Assembly: GCA_964346275.1 (NCBI GenBank)
Contig: CAYFUR010000030.1
Location: 1 to 35,436, forward strand
Reading direction: 5' to 3'
Length of the DNA stretch: 35,436 nt
Source of the DNA: CAYFUR01 sp964346275
GTDB lineage: Bacteria > Sumerlaeota > Sumerlaeia > SLMS01
Part shown: in pieces, positions 15,495 to 23,944 of the stretch
Layout: the number at the start of each line of letters is the position of its first letter
Position numbering within the stretch: the stretch's first letter is position 1
Notes under the pieces: generated by a model
The model's database searches: none
The model's input: the letters and a program-made list of their open reading frames with translations, nothing else
What the model was told of the DNA's origin: nothing
Program-made: the position numbers and the translations under genes

Positions 15495-16352
15495 CTACAT
15501 CGTGATGCCTTGGAGCATGCCCACCAGCAACGTCACATCGGCGTCGTCGATGGTATCGGCGCTGTCGCCGGCGGTGGCCACGTTGGCGTTGGCGAACAAA
15601 ATCACATCGTCAACGGGATCGGCCGCGTAATCGATGAGTTTCACCACATCCGCCGAATCCAGCTTCTCATCACCATTCGCATCGCCGCTCAGCGGGCGAA
15701 CGACCCGGAAGGCGTCAAAATCGCTCTGGGTTTCCGCCAGATTGCGGAATCCATTCAGTCCGGACACCGCGTCGTCACGGAAGCCGAGGGCCTGGGCCGC
15801 ACTGCTGTTGTCGATCCAGATTCCCCATTCCTTGCCGTCGAAATCCAGTTGCAGGGTGATCTTGCGCCAGGTATCCTCGTTGGCCGGGCCAAGGTCCGTT
15901 CCCGTTGAGACGGCCGTTCCGCTGCCAGCGCCATCGCCGTCGAGCGCTTCGATGCCATTCGCCGAGCTGAAATGGACGATCGCCGAGGCGGGGTTGTCGC
16001 TGTAGTTTTCCAGCGCATCAGCCAGCGTTGCCGAGCTGCCCTGGCCGCGGAAGTATCCTTCCACCCAGACCAGGTTTCCGGCCGCATTGCTCTGGTCCGT
16101 TGTAAAGCTGTAATCCAGCGTCGCGCCCTGTCCCAATTCAAGATACTGGTTCAGTTCGGCCGCATTGCCGGCGCGCACCAGAACATCATCTGCCTGGGGC
16201 ATCACAACCCAGTTGTCCACCCCGTTGGGGCTGGTTCCCTCGGTAAAGCCCTCCTCCGTCTCAAAACCCGTATCGACAATAGCCGCCGATACCACGGAGA
16301 CGGCCGAGCTTGCTAGAATTCCTGTCATCAGGCATCGGACCATCCGTCTCAC
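15495..16352 (-). CDS. Secreted protein with C-terminal dockerin-like repeat
   Basis: A 285-residue protein. The GTG start at 16350-16352 follows AAAGGA by about eight bases and gives a signal peptide with a basic n-region (RRMVRC) and core LMTGILASSAVSVVSA. The frame remains open upstream, but that sequence is unlike a secreted N-terminus. Residues about 25-210 form a beta-rich domain (YSFTTDQSN, WRKITLQLDFDGKEWGIWIDN) like a concanavalin/LamG sandwich. The tail (about 220-285) has GDANGDEKLDSADVVKLIDYA and a second loop TIDDADVTLLVGML, the two Ca2+-binding helices of a type I dockerin fold. No cohesin or glycosidase is adjacent, so it need not be cellulosomal. Single-gene unit with its own terminator. 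Confidence 0.8.
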   Translation of the reverse strand: MRRMVRCLMTGILASSAVSVVSAAIVDTGFETEEGFTEGTSPNGVDNWVVMPQADDVLVRAGNAAELNQYLELGQGATLDYSFTTDQSNAAGNLVWVEGYFRGQGSSATLADALENYSDNPASAIVHFSSANGIEALDGDGAGSGTAVSTGTDLGPANEDTWRKITLQLDFDGKEWGIWIDNSSAAQALGFRDDAVSGLNGFRNLAETQSDFDAFRVVRPLSGDANGDEKLDSADVVKLIDYAADPVDDVILFANANVATAGDSADTIDDADVTLLVGMLQGITM

Positions 16353-16502
16353 GATAGGCGTCCTTTCAGAAGAATAATTCGATGATTCCCCTCGCTCGCG
16401 TCCAGGAACCACCCATGTCAGAATGGGCCCTCTGCGGAGTGGTGGCAAGCAAAAGTGGCCCCGCTCCATCGCAAAGTGAATCTTTTTTGGGCCGTAAATT
16501 CC

Positions 16503-17567
16503 TCAAGGCGTGTAATCGACGTCTTTCTCGATCGAAAGCAGATAGGCCTCCAGGACGTCCACGCACCCCTCCACATCGGCCATGTCCGCCACCTCCACGG
16601 TGTTGTGCATATAGCGTAGGGGATTGCCAAAGTAAATGCCTGGGACGCCGGTGCGGGTATCGGGCATCGCGTCGGCATCGGTAAACGAACGCCCGCTGTT
16701 GTGCTCGAATTGGAGCGAGAAGCCCGACTCTTCCGCTGCGCGGCGTATGGCCGCTGCCAGCTTATTCGACGAATTCACGCCCACGTTGAGCACCGGCCCC
16801 TGGCTCATCTTCGCGTCGCCATGCAGGCGCTTGTCCACCCCGGGAATATCGATGGCATGATTGACGTCCACCGCGATCGCTGCCGAGGGCATCAGCCGGT
16901 AGGCAACCGCTCCGGCGCCGCTCGAGCCGATGGAAGTCTCTTCCTGCACCGTCGCCGCGCCGTGCACCGTCGGAAACAGGCTGTCCCGCTTTTCCCACAG
17001 GCGCCGCATGACTTCGGCCACCACAAAGGCGCCAAAACGATTGTCGAATCGCGTGGCAACCCGGCCGTTCAGCAATTCCACGTATTCTTCCCCCACCATG
17101 ACCGGCGTTCCGATGGGGGCGTATTGCTGCGCCTCCTCTCGGGACGTGGCTCCGATATCGATCCAAAGGTCCTCGATCTTCACGGTTTTGGTGTTTCGCT
17201 CGTCCCGGGGCTGCAAATGCACCGCCACCTTGCCAATGACGCCGGGAATATCGCCCTTGGGGCCGCAGACTTTCACCTTCTGGCTGACCAGCGTCACGTT
17301 ATCGAAGGAGCCCACCGGCGCGAAATACAGATAACCGCTCTCGTCGATATAGCGCACGATCAGGCCGAGTTGATCGATGTGGCCCATGAGGAGGATCGAG
17401 GTCCGCGACGAGCGCCCCCTGATCGTCGCGATCTCCGAGCCGTTCATGTCCGTTTGCTGAGAGTGCGAAAAGGCCTTCACCTCGCCGCGCCAGACCGCCC
17501 GCGCCCGTTCTTCGAAACCCGGGATTCCCGGGGTTCTCAAAAGTTTTTTCAAGAAAGCAATGTTCAT
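16503..17567 (-). CDS. M42-family metallo-aminopeptidase
   Basis: A 354-residue protein of typical M42 length starting at ATG 17565-17567. Metal ligands are visible in order: MGHIDQLGL (His63), TRFDNRFGA (Asp175), VQEETS (Glu209/Glu210, general base and ligand), AVDVNHA (Asp234) and YMHNTVEV near the end. The insertion at about 75-165 (FAPVGSFDN, IPGVIGKVA) fits the PDZ-like dimerisation domain of TET aminopeptidases and endoglucanase-M relatives. These are cytoplasmic, often dodecameric enzymes that trim peptides. The usual GLRGA after the glutamates reads SIGSSGA here, a mild deviation. A longer start at 17795 would run into the divergent GT2 gene and is not supported. Transcribed away from that gene across 120 bases. 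Confidence 0.9.
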   Translation of the reverse strand: MNIAFLKKLLRTPGIPGFEERARAVWRGEVKAFSHSQQTDMNGSEIATIRGRSSRTSILLMGHIDQLGLIVRYIDESGYLYFAPVGSFDNVTLVSQKVKVCGPKGDIPGVIGKVAVHLQPRDERNTKTVKIEDLWIDIGATSREEAQQYAPIGTPVMVGEEYVELLNGRVATRFDNRFGAFVVAEVMRRLWEKRDSLFPTVHGAATVQEETSIGSSGAGAVAYRLMPSAAIAVDVNHAIDIPGVDKRLHGDAKMSQGPVLNVGVNSSNKLAAAIRRAAEESGFSLQFEHNSGRSFTDADAMPDTRTGVPGIYFGNPLRYMHNTVEVADMADVEGCVDVLEAYLLSIEKDVDYTP

Positions 17568-17687
17568 ATTGGAACCCAAAAAGATAATATCGTTTCCGCC
17601 AGGAAGTTCTGTGGAAGCTGGCCAAGACAACCGGAAGGTGCAAGGAAACTCGCACCCACCGGATCCCGCGCCACTTTTCTTGACCCC

Positions 17688-18599
17688 ATGGCGCCGCTCG
17701 CCATGCTCGCAAGCATGAACCCCGCGCCCCTTTCCATCGTCATTCCGGTCTACAACGAGCAGGGCGCCGTCTCCTCGACGGTCGAGCGCCTTCAAACCGT
17801 GCTCCAGCAGTTGCCGGACGGGTCGGAATTGATCCTCGTCGATGATGGGTCTACCGATGGAACGGGAGAAGAACTCGACCGCCTCGCGGGGGAGAACGGG
17901 GCGGTCAGGCTACTGCGCCACCGCCGTAATCGCGGTTACGGTGCTTCGCTCAAAACCGGCATCCAGGCGGCGATGTCAGATCTTGTGGCCATTGCCGATG
18001 CCGACGGCACCTATCCCCTCGAGAGAATTCCCGCCCTTGCGCGCAAGATGGCGGGGGAGGGAGCTTCCATGATCATCGGAGCCCGCCCGGAAAGCCAGCA
18101 GCCGGTAGTCCGCCGCCCCGCCAAGCGCATCCTCCGCGCCCTGGCGGAACACCTCACGGGCGAGCCCATCCCCGATATGAACAGCGGCCTGCGTCTCTTT
18201 CGCCGCGAAGACGCCTTGCGCCTGCGCACCCTGCTGCCCGACGGGTTCAGCTTCACCACGACGATCACCATGGCCCTGCTCACGGAGGGCGAGCCCGTGC
18301 TCTTTGTCCCGATTCGCTATGAGACGCGCGTTGGCAAATCCAAAATCCGCCCGATCCGCGACACCGGCAATTTTCTCCTCCTCATTTGCCGTGTCGCCCT
18401 CACCTTCAATCCCATGCGAGTTTTCGGGCCCGTTGGGTTTGGGCTGATCGGGCTGGGCTTTGTCCTCCTCGTGGCCCGCATGCTTGCGGAAGAATCGTTC
18501 GGAGTCGCGACGACCATCACGCTTCTCATCGGCGGGCTCCAGGTCCTCGCCATTGGCCTGCTGGCCGACTTGGTAAACCGCCGCGGCACCGGGGGGTGA
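17688..18599 (+). CDS. Glycosyltransferase family 2 (polyprenyl-phosphate sugar transferase type)
   Basis: A 303-residue protein; ATGs at 17688, 17703 and 17715 are all possible. The last gives the most natural N-terminus (MNPAPLSIVIPVYNE), and none has a strong ribosome-binding site. The GT-A domain shows SIVIPVYNEQ, LILVDDGSTDGT, a HRRNRGYGASLKTG nucleotide-sugar segment, the metal-binding IADADGTYP (D-x-D-like) and NSGLRLFRRE. Two predicted C-terminal membrane spans (about 240-262 and 270-292) match DPM1/GtrB-like transferases that make polyprenyl-phosphate sugars. Such a donor could feed the GT-C enzyme at 3305, though they are far apart. No downstream partner in the same direction. Confidence 0.88.
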   Translation: MAPLAMLASMNPAPLSIVIPVYNEQGAVSSTVERLQTVLQQLPDGSELILVDDGSTDGTGEELDRLAGENGAVRLLRHRRNRGYGASLKTGIQAAMSDLVAIADADGTYPLERIPALARKMAGEGASMIIGARPESQQPVVRRPAKRILRALAEHLTGEPIPDMNSGLRLFRREDALRLRTLLPDGFSFTTTITMALLTEGEPVLFVPIRYETRVGKSKIRPIRDTGNFLLLICRVALTFNPMRVFGPVGFGLIGLGFVLLVARMLAEESFGVATTITLLIGGLQVLAIGLLADLVNRRGTGG

Positions 18600-18648
18600 C
18601 CCTTTCCTCTGGCTCACGTATTCTCTTAATCCTACTCGCCTCTGAAGC

Positions 18649-18656
18649 GTCTATAC
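18649..18656 (+). repeat. GTCTATAC core, copy 5, intergenic
   Basis: The only copy outside coding sequence; it continues ACGA. It lies 50 bases beyond the GT2 stop. Confidence 0.5.
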
Positions 18657-18766
18657 ACGAAGAGAGAGGGTGCGTGTCCTCGCCGCCCGTTGGATTGTTT
18701 CCATAATTTTACTCTTCAGCATTCACTGACACTCCTCCTCCCCTCCTGTGCAGCTGAGACAGGCAT

Positions 18767-18792
18767 TTCGATGGCGATCTTCGATGGCGATC
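18767..18792 (+). repeat. Two-copy tandem 13-base repeat
   Basis: TTCGATGGCGATC occurs twice in succession (18767-18779 and 18780-18792) in the convergent intergenic region. It may be a replication-slippage duplication; no function is evident. Confidence 0.7.
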
Positions 18793-18849
18793 AAGGGGAT
18801 AAGGTGGGGACGAGCACCTTTGTTCCGTCATGATTTTCTGGAAAGGACT

Positions 18850-21800
18850 CTAAAAACACATCCATCCGGTTGCGGGCGTCAGCGGCGTCACCTGGCGTGC
18901 AATATAGAAGCGCACTTCCACATCGTCCACATACCACCCCTCCGCTCCCGTGGCGCCATCGGCTCCCAGGCGCCAGCGCACACGGGCCTGGCCTCCCGCG
19001 AAAGAATCCAGTGCCACGGATACCAATGTCATTGTTCCGGTCTCCCCATTGATCCAGGCCGGCCGCCCGGCGAGGGGATTAAAGCTTTCGAACAACAGTT
19101 CGCCGTTGTAGCCGCCTTCCAGTAGATACGGACCCAGGTCGATCCAGTCCGAGCCAGCGCTTGGCTGGATTTCCAGCACGCCGCCATCCCAGGCTCCCTG
19201 CTCGAATTCATAGCTGTGCCAGAAACGCAATTCGAGGCCCTCCGTGTCCGGCGCTTCGAACCATGGAGACACCAGGCTCGCGTCCTGGCTGTTAGGCGCA
19301 TTGGCGGCGTGCATCGTATAGAGCGGGCTGCGGGCAAAATTCGTCTCCGAGAGGCCCCAGCCTTCTCCGTCATCGCGCGTATCGGATGAAAACCCATCCG
19401 TGGTCCCATTGAAATCGGCGCTCAAGGTTTTCCGGCCTTTCGCTGTCACGAATTGATAAAACGCGCCGTTGCGATCATCGCGCACCTGGTTGCCCGCGAT
19501 GTCCTCCATCTCGACAAAAAGGTTGTATTCTTTTTCGGGCACCAGGCCCTCCAGGAAGGCTTGATAGAAATTCGAGGTGCCTGGAACCAGCTTGAATTCC
19601 TCCCGATGGGCGCGGCTTCCCGGTTCGATTCCGGCGAACAGATCTCCGGAAACAGGTTCCGATATTTCCAGCTCGAGCCAAACCCGGTCGCCATAGTTTC
19701 GGGTGACTCTGAGATTCTCGACTTCTGGAGGGGTGTTATCGATCAATGCCGAATCCAGGTGGTTTCCCGTATCCGGGTCCTGGAAGGTGGCGATCAGGCC
19801 CTCTCCGTCATCCGTTACAATAAAGCCATCACCGGGAGAGGGGGTGCCTCGAAGAAGCGCGATGGACCCCTGATAGTATCCCGGCCGGACCTGATTCATC
19901 AGGATTTGCTCGCGATCTCCATCGGTGGTTTCTATGTTCACGGGCGCCGTGGGGCCGCGATCCGTTTCTGTCTGAAGTGTCAGATCCGCAAACGAACCGG
20001 TGCGGAATGCCGGCTTGTCAAACACCAGCGCCGTGCGCCCGATGGGGCCTGTGGCAGCGACAGAGAATCCCTGGCGTCCGCGCGTCATATCCACGGACCG
20101 GGCGATGACCGTGGCCTCCCAAAGGCCCGGCTCGGGATCCTCCAGGAGGATCTGTTCCACGTTATTCAGCGCATCCCCTTCGCCCCCGATCCGGGAAACG
20201 CCATTGTCGAAAACATTTCCGTAATACGTCTTCCCCGTGGGAGCTTCCAAGACCAGGTCGAGATTATTCACCGCCGCCAGCGAGGCGCTGTGGGAGACAG
20301 GAGGGCCGTGCCAGGCCAGCGTGAGCCGCAGCGGATCCCCTTCCTCGGAAATCACGAGGGGAAAACTGAACCGTTCGTTTGTCGCGAGGCCCGGCGATCC
20401 GCTTTGCGAACTGTCATGGATGAAGAGACGCCTCGGCCGGCCCTGGAAATAGAGCGTGTGATCCGCAACCAGGCGGCCCCAGCCTTCCTGGAAATTCGGG
20501 TAGCCAGGCACCTCCATGTCCTGGGCGGCGTTGAGCAGGGTGGCTTTCAGCAGCGCGCCCGACGGCGTGAAGCCATCGGCGGGAACCCGTGTCCCCGTGG
20601 GATACCAACCTTCCTGGTAATACTGGCGAACGAGGGCCGCCACACCCGCTACCGCAGGGCAGGCCATGCTGGTGCCCGAGAGCGCCGTCGTTTGGCAATC
20701 TCCGAGGCCGGCGCTGACAGTCTCCGTTCCCGGCACAAAGATTTCCGGTTTCCGGCGCCCATCGAACGTCGGTCCGCGGCCGCCGGTGGAGATGGAATCC
20801 AGATGGGGCGGCCGAAAGGAACTGCCCACGGCGAGAACATTCTTCGCGTTTTCCGGCGAAAAAAGGATCGAGCGATTGGTCGCGGCGAAGAGCACCAGCG
20901 AGTCCGGGTTTTCCCAGGTGAAGGTGTCGATCGCGACACAGAAATACGTATAGTTCCGCCGTCCGTCCTCGCCCCAGGAATTGGTGTGAATCGCCGCGCC
21001 ATCTTCTTTCGCCGCCGCGAACAGGCCCGCCAGATCCGACTGATTTTGCGGCTCATCCCGGCTCAACTGGGGGAGCAGCCCTACGCTGGAGTGCGATAAA
21101 CGCGCATCCGGCGCATGGCCCGCGTCATCCAGGCTTCCATCGACGCGCCGGCCTGCCGCCGTTCCCGCTGTATGAGTCCCGTGCGTCTTGGCAATCCCCA
21201 AGCCACGAAACCCCGCTATCTTCCGGTGATCCGGGCCGACCGGGGTATCGGAATCGTCGCGAAAGAAACAGGAACTCAGGTCGATGGGATCGTCGATATG
21301 CCCGATGATCTGGTTTTCTCCGGTCAGCCCGGAATCCCAGAGCGGCCGTTCCTCTTCGACTCCGGACTGCACCGCCCATGTGACGACATCGTTGCGAGGC
21401 TCCGGCCGGGGCGCGCTTTCGATCCATTCGATCTCTCCGAGAGCAGCCGCTTCGTCGAGCTGCTCCGGCAAGAGGCGCATCAGGATCAATTCGTGGGATC
21501 CCGCCTCGGGCAGGGAAAGGACATCCGCCCCGAGCGCCTCCAGCCGGCCCGCGGCCCGCGCACGGCTTTCCCCCTGCCATACAATGGCAAGAGCTTCGAC
21601 GCGCCTATCGCTCTTCGCGGACTTTGCCAGAAGTTCCGGCTCGATCTTATAGCCAGCCCTCAAGGCGTCCCCCCAACGAACGCCGGAAATCCGTTTCAGA
21701 TCCTTTCGCGATACCACTGAATCGGTGCGTACGATATACGCGTTATGAGGAATATATTCGAGGAATTCCCATCCCTGTTCCCGAAGAGAGGCGTAGGCCT

Positions 21801-22065
21801 TCTCGCTCAAGGGCGCGTCAAACTGGACAATTGAATAGGATTTTCCGGCCGATGATTTTTCCGATGGAACCGAGAGGGCTTTCTCAAGCTTCGGCGGATT
21901 CCTTGCCGGATCGGTGATCCCCGCGCGGAGAAACAGATTTCGCGTGTCGCCAGCGCGTTCCTGCGCCGCCATCTCCGCCGGATGCCAGGCGGCGAGGCCG
22001 GCCGGAATAGCGGCCAGCACAAGGCCGTATAGACAGTGAGTCAGCCTCCCCCCAAAACGCATCAT
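18850..22065 (-). CDS. Secreted subtilisin-like (S8) serine protease, Kp43-like, with C-terminal beta domains
   Basis: A 1071-residue protein starting at the ATG overlapping the upstream stop (TGATG) with GGAGG just before it. A signal peptide (core LYGLVLAAIPAGLAA) is followed by an inhibitor-like prodomain to about 225. The catalytic domain has GHIDDPID (Asp258), KTHGTHTAG (His295), an AATN oxyanion site near 397 and LSGTSMACP (Ser466). The triad is complete and resembles Kp43/cold-active subtilases in having large insertions. About residues 545-680 form the beta-jelly-roll that follows S8 domains in this group. Residues about 690-880 look like bacterial Ig-like modules. The last 180 (LVSPWF, LELRFWHSYEFE, WYVDDVEV) resemble the MAM-like fold of immune-inhibitor-A proteases. 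Last gene of the kinase-GT9-DUF2064 operon. Confidence 0.92.
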   Translation of the reverse strand: MMRFGGRLTHCLYGLVLAAIPAGLAAWHPAEMAAQERAGDTRNLFLRAGITDPARNPPKLEKALSVPSEKSSAGKSYSIVQFDAPLSEKAYASLREQGWEFLEYIPHNAYIVRTDSVVSRKDLKRISGVRWGDALRAGYKIEPELLAKSAKSDRRVEALAIVWQGESRARAAGRLEALGADVLSLPEAGSHELILMRLLPEQLDEAAALGEIEWIESAPRPEPRNDVVTWAVQSGVEEERPLWDSGLTGENQIIGHIDDPIDLSSCFFRDDSDTPVGPDHRKIAGFRGLGIAKTHGTHTAGTAAGRRVDGSLDDAGHAPDARLSHSSVGLLPQLSRDEPQNQSDLAGLFAAAKEDGAAIHTNSWGEDGRRNYTYFCVAIDTFTWENPDSLVLFAATNRSILFSPENAKNVLAVGSSFRPPHLDSISTGGRGPTFDGRRKPEIFVPGTETVSAGLGDCQTTALSGTSMACPAVAGVAALVRQYYQEGWYPTGTRVPADGFTPSGALLKATLLNAAQDMEVPGYPNFQEGWGRLVADHTLYFQGRPRRLFIHDSSQSGSPGLATNERFSFPLVISEEGDPLRLTLAWHGPPVSHSASLAAVNNLDLVLEAPTGKTYYGNVFDNGVSRIGGEGDALNNVEQILLEDPEPGLWEATVIARSVDMTRGRQGFSVAATGPIGRTALVFDKPAFRTGSFADLTLQTETDRGPTAPVNIETTDGDREQILMNQVRPGYYQGSIALLRGTPSPGDGFIVTDDGEGLIATFQDPDTGNHLDSALIDNTPPEVENLRVTRNYGDRVWLELEISEPVSGDLFAGIEPGSRAHREEFKLVPGTSNFYQAFLEGLVPEKEYNLFVEMEDIAGNQVRDDRNGAFYQFVTAKGRKTLSADFNGTTDGFSSDTRDDGEGWGLSETNFARSPLYTMHAANAPNSQDASLVSPWFEAPDTEGLELRFWHSYEFEQGAWDGGVLEIQPSAGSDWIDLGPYLLEGGYNGELLFESFNPLAGRPAWINGETGTMTLVSVALDSFAGGQARVRWRLGADGATGAEGWYVDDVEVRFYIARQVTPLTPATGWMCF
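22025..22034 (-). repeat. GTCTATACGG word, copy 6 (exact decamer)
   Basis: Sense direction in the signal-peptide coding part of the subtilase gene, phased TGT-CTA-TAC-GGC and again using CTA for Leu. Confidence 0.6.
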
Positions 22066-22796
22066 CAGGCCTCCATCCACTCCGCGCTTTCGAAAAGATC
22101 GATAAAGACCTGGCGGTGGAGCGCGCGGTCGGCCAGGCGCTGGCGGGTTTCATCGCTCAGGGCATACAGATCCTCTTCCGTATCGATATCACGTAAAAGG
22201 GGGAGGGAGTCCTGATCGACCTCCAGGCCGGCTTCTTCCAGATTCCGAACAAGTTGATCCGCTGTCTGCTCCGTCGAGTATTCCACTCCGTAAAAAGCCA
22301 GTGAAGCCTCTTTGCTCAGCCCCAGGAGATAGAAGCCTCCGTCTTGAGCCCGGCCGATCACCGCGTCTTTTTCCGCGAGGATTCGAGAGGCCTGATCCAG
22401 CGATTCGACTGTCACCTCGGGGCAGTCCGTTCCAATGAGATAGACCTGCTGTGCTCCGATGGCGGATGAAAAGCCCTGCGCCACGGCATGCGCAAGGCGA
22501 TGATCGAGTCCGCCTTCCGGCTGGGGAATCGCATCGAGAATCGGCGGCTTGCCGTCGTTGAGCCAGAGGGCCACCTTGCCAATCTGATGCACCGGCGTGG
22601 CATAGAGATAGAGAGCCAGGCCTGCATCCCGGGCGGCGGCCCTTTTCAACTCCGCGGCCACATCCTCCGCCAGAATTTGATAAATATTCGCCGCTTGTTC
22701 CTCGCCAACGGTGCGGGCGAGGCGCGTCTTCACGCGGCCTGCCTCCGGCTGGCGCACAAAAAGAAAAATGGCTCGTTGGGGGTTCGTCCGCTGCAT
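22065..22796 (-). CDS. DUF2064 / TIGR04282-type glycosyltransferase-like protein
   Basis: A 243-residue protein starting at ATG 22794-22796, five bases after the heptosyltransferase stop. The N-terminus FVRQPEAGRVKTRLA matches the family's F-x-K-x-P-x-x-GxVKTRLA nucleotide-binding loop. VYLIGTDCPEVT near residue 120 and AQDGGFYLLGL near 150 are the other hallmarks. The fold is a small GT-A domain. Family members sit beside glycosyltransferases; their reaction is poorly known (MobA/CofC-like nucleotidyltransfer or sugar transfer). The C-terminal 30 residues are an extra helical tail. Overlaps the subtilase start by one base, so it is translationally coupled. Confidence 0.85.
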   Translation of the reverse strand: MQRTNPQRAIFLFVRQPEAGRVKTRLARTVGEEQAANIYQILAEDVAAELKRAAARDAGLALYLYATPVHQIGKVALWLNDGKPPILDAIPQPEGGLDHRLAHAVAQGFSSAIGAQQVYLIGTDCPEVTVESLDQASRILAEKDAVIGRAQDGGFYLLGLSKEASLAFYGVEYSTEQTADQLVRNLEEAGLEVDQDSLPLLRDIDTEEDLYALSDETRQRLADRALHRQVFIDLFESAEWMEA

Positions 22797-22801
22797 TCTG
22801 T

Positions 22802-23875
22802 TCAGGCCTTTGCTCCCTGACTGGGTTTCTCGGAGGCCAACTGCTGAAGCAAATCCTCCGCCTGTTCCCAAACCATCTCGCTCGTCACGCCTGTCATGCA
22901 ACGGTGATCGATGGGGCAATGGCGCAGCAGGCAGGGCGCGCAGGGCGTCTCGACGCGGATGATCCGCGTGTGCTGGCCGAGCGGGGCCGTCGTCACCCAG
23001 TCCGTGCTGCCGAAAACCGCGGCCACCGGCGTCCCCAGCGCCGCCGCCACGTGCATCGCCCCGCTGTCGTTGGTCAAGTATAGGTCACACTGCGCCAGAA
23101 ACGCCATCAACTGGCGAAGAGTCATCCGCCCCGCCGCGTTTACGAATCCTTTGCCCCCCGCGCGGCAGACCTCCTCGGCCACGTCGTGCTCGCTCGGAAG
23201 TCCCGTCACCACCACCGCCGCGCCGTGGCGGTCGCGCAGCCGCGCAGCAACCTCGGCATAGCGCCTGGGAAGCCAGCGTTTGGCTGTGCCGTAGAATGCC
23301 GCCGGGTTCACCCCCACGACCAGTTGATTGGGTTCAATACCTTCCCCTTCCAGCCAATCCCCCATACCGGATCGCTCCTCCTCCCCCACGGCGAGGCAAA
23401 GCGGCGGCGGATCGACCGGCCCGGTTTCCCAGAAATGCAAGAGCCGGAGGTAATAGCGCACCTCGTGCACAGCCAGATCGTCCGGCCGCAGAGCAACAGG
23501 ATGAGACAGCAGGAGGCGGCGATAATCGCGGTCGTATCCCACGCGCCGCCGGACGCCGCCGGCCTTGAAAAGCAGGGCGGCCTTGAGGGAATTGGGCAAA
23601 AGAAACCCGAGGTCAGCATCCAGGTTTCTGAGGTCCGCGGCCGCTCGGCGAAAGCCTCCAAGTGACTTGTCGTCGATCATCCTCACGTCATCCACATGAG
23701 GGTGTTGTTGAAAGAGGCCCGTGACGTTTTTCCGGCCGAAGACAACGATGCGGGCCGAGGGGAAAATTGCGCGCAGGCGCCCGAGAAAGGGCGTGTTCAT
23801 CACGCAATCGCCCACCCAGTTTGTCAGGCGGACGGCGATGTTTTGGATGTCATCAGGAGGCGGCAGGGATCGCAC
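22802..23875 (-). CDS. ADP-heptose:LPS heptosyltransferase-like protein (GT9)
   Basis: A 357-residue protein beginning at GTG 23873-23875. The N-terminal Rossmann domain has AVRLTNWVGDCVMNTPFL, the WaaF-type nucleotide/acceptor loop with the invariant glycine-aspartate. The second domain has GVNPAAFYGTAKRWLP (donor-binding Lys/Arg) and LTNDSGAMHVAAALGTPVAAVFGSTD, the signature GT9 motif. A Cys-rich tail (CAPCLLRHCPIDHRCM) is typical of heptosyltransferase II homologues. It would add heptose to the inner core of lipopolysaccharide in the cytoplasm, implying a Gram-negative envelope; the exact acceptor is inferred. Follows the kinase gene by 69 bases and precedes DUF2064 by 5. Confidence 0.9.
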   Translation of the reverse strand: MRSLPPPDDIQNIAVRLTNWVGDCVMNTPFLGRLRAIFPSARIVVFGRKNVTGLFQQHPHVDDVRMIDDKSLGGFRRAAADLRNLDADLGFLLPNSLKAALLFKAGGVRRRVGYDRDYRRLLLSHPVALRPDDLAVHEVRYYLRLLHFWETGPVDPPPLCLAVGEEERSGMGDWLEGEGIEPNQLVVGVNPAAFYGTAKRWLPRRYAEVAARLRDRHGAAVVVTGLPSEHDVAEEVCRAGGKGFVNAAGRMTLRQLMAFLAQCDLYLTNDSGAMHVAAALGTPVAAVFGSTDWVTTAPLGQHTRIIRVETPCAPCLLRHCPIDHRCMTGVTSEMVWEQAEDLLQQLASEKPSQGAKA

Positions 23876-23944
23876 GTCGGGCGGAGAGTCCTCTCGTCTT
23901 AATCAGGAGAAGGGTGCGGAGCGGTGCCCGCAAAGGCAAGAAGA

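Larger units (their letters stand above)
18600..18849. other. Intergenic region between convergent GT2 and subtilase genes
   Basis: This 250-base stretch holds one copy of the GTCTATAC word (18649-18656), a 13-base tandem duplication and a short hairpin at 18801-18820 (AAGGTG/CACCTT) without a long T tract. No gene or clear terminator was seen. Confidence 0.6.

Noticed and set aside
17568..17687. Promoters for the divergent M42 and GT2 genes
   Set aside because: A TATTAT box lies on the minus strand but no matching -35 at 16-18 bases; too weak to annotate.
18801..18820. Hairpin AAGGTG...CACCTT as a terminator between GT2 and subtilase
   Set aside because: Six-pair stem but no T tract on either strand (only CCTTTGTT), and 200 bases from the GT2 stop.
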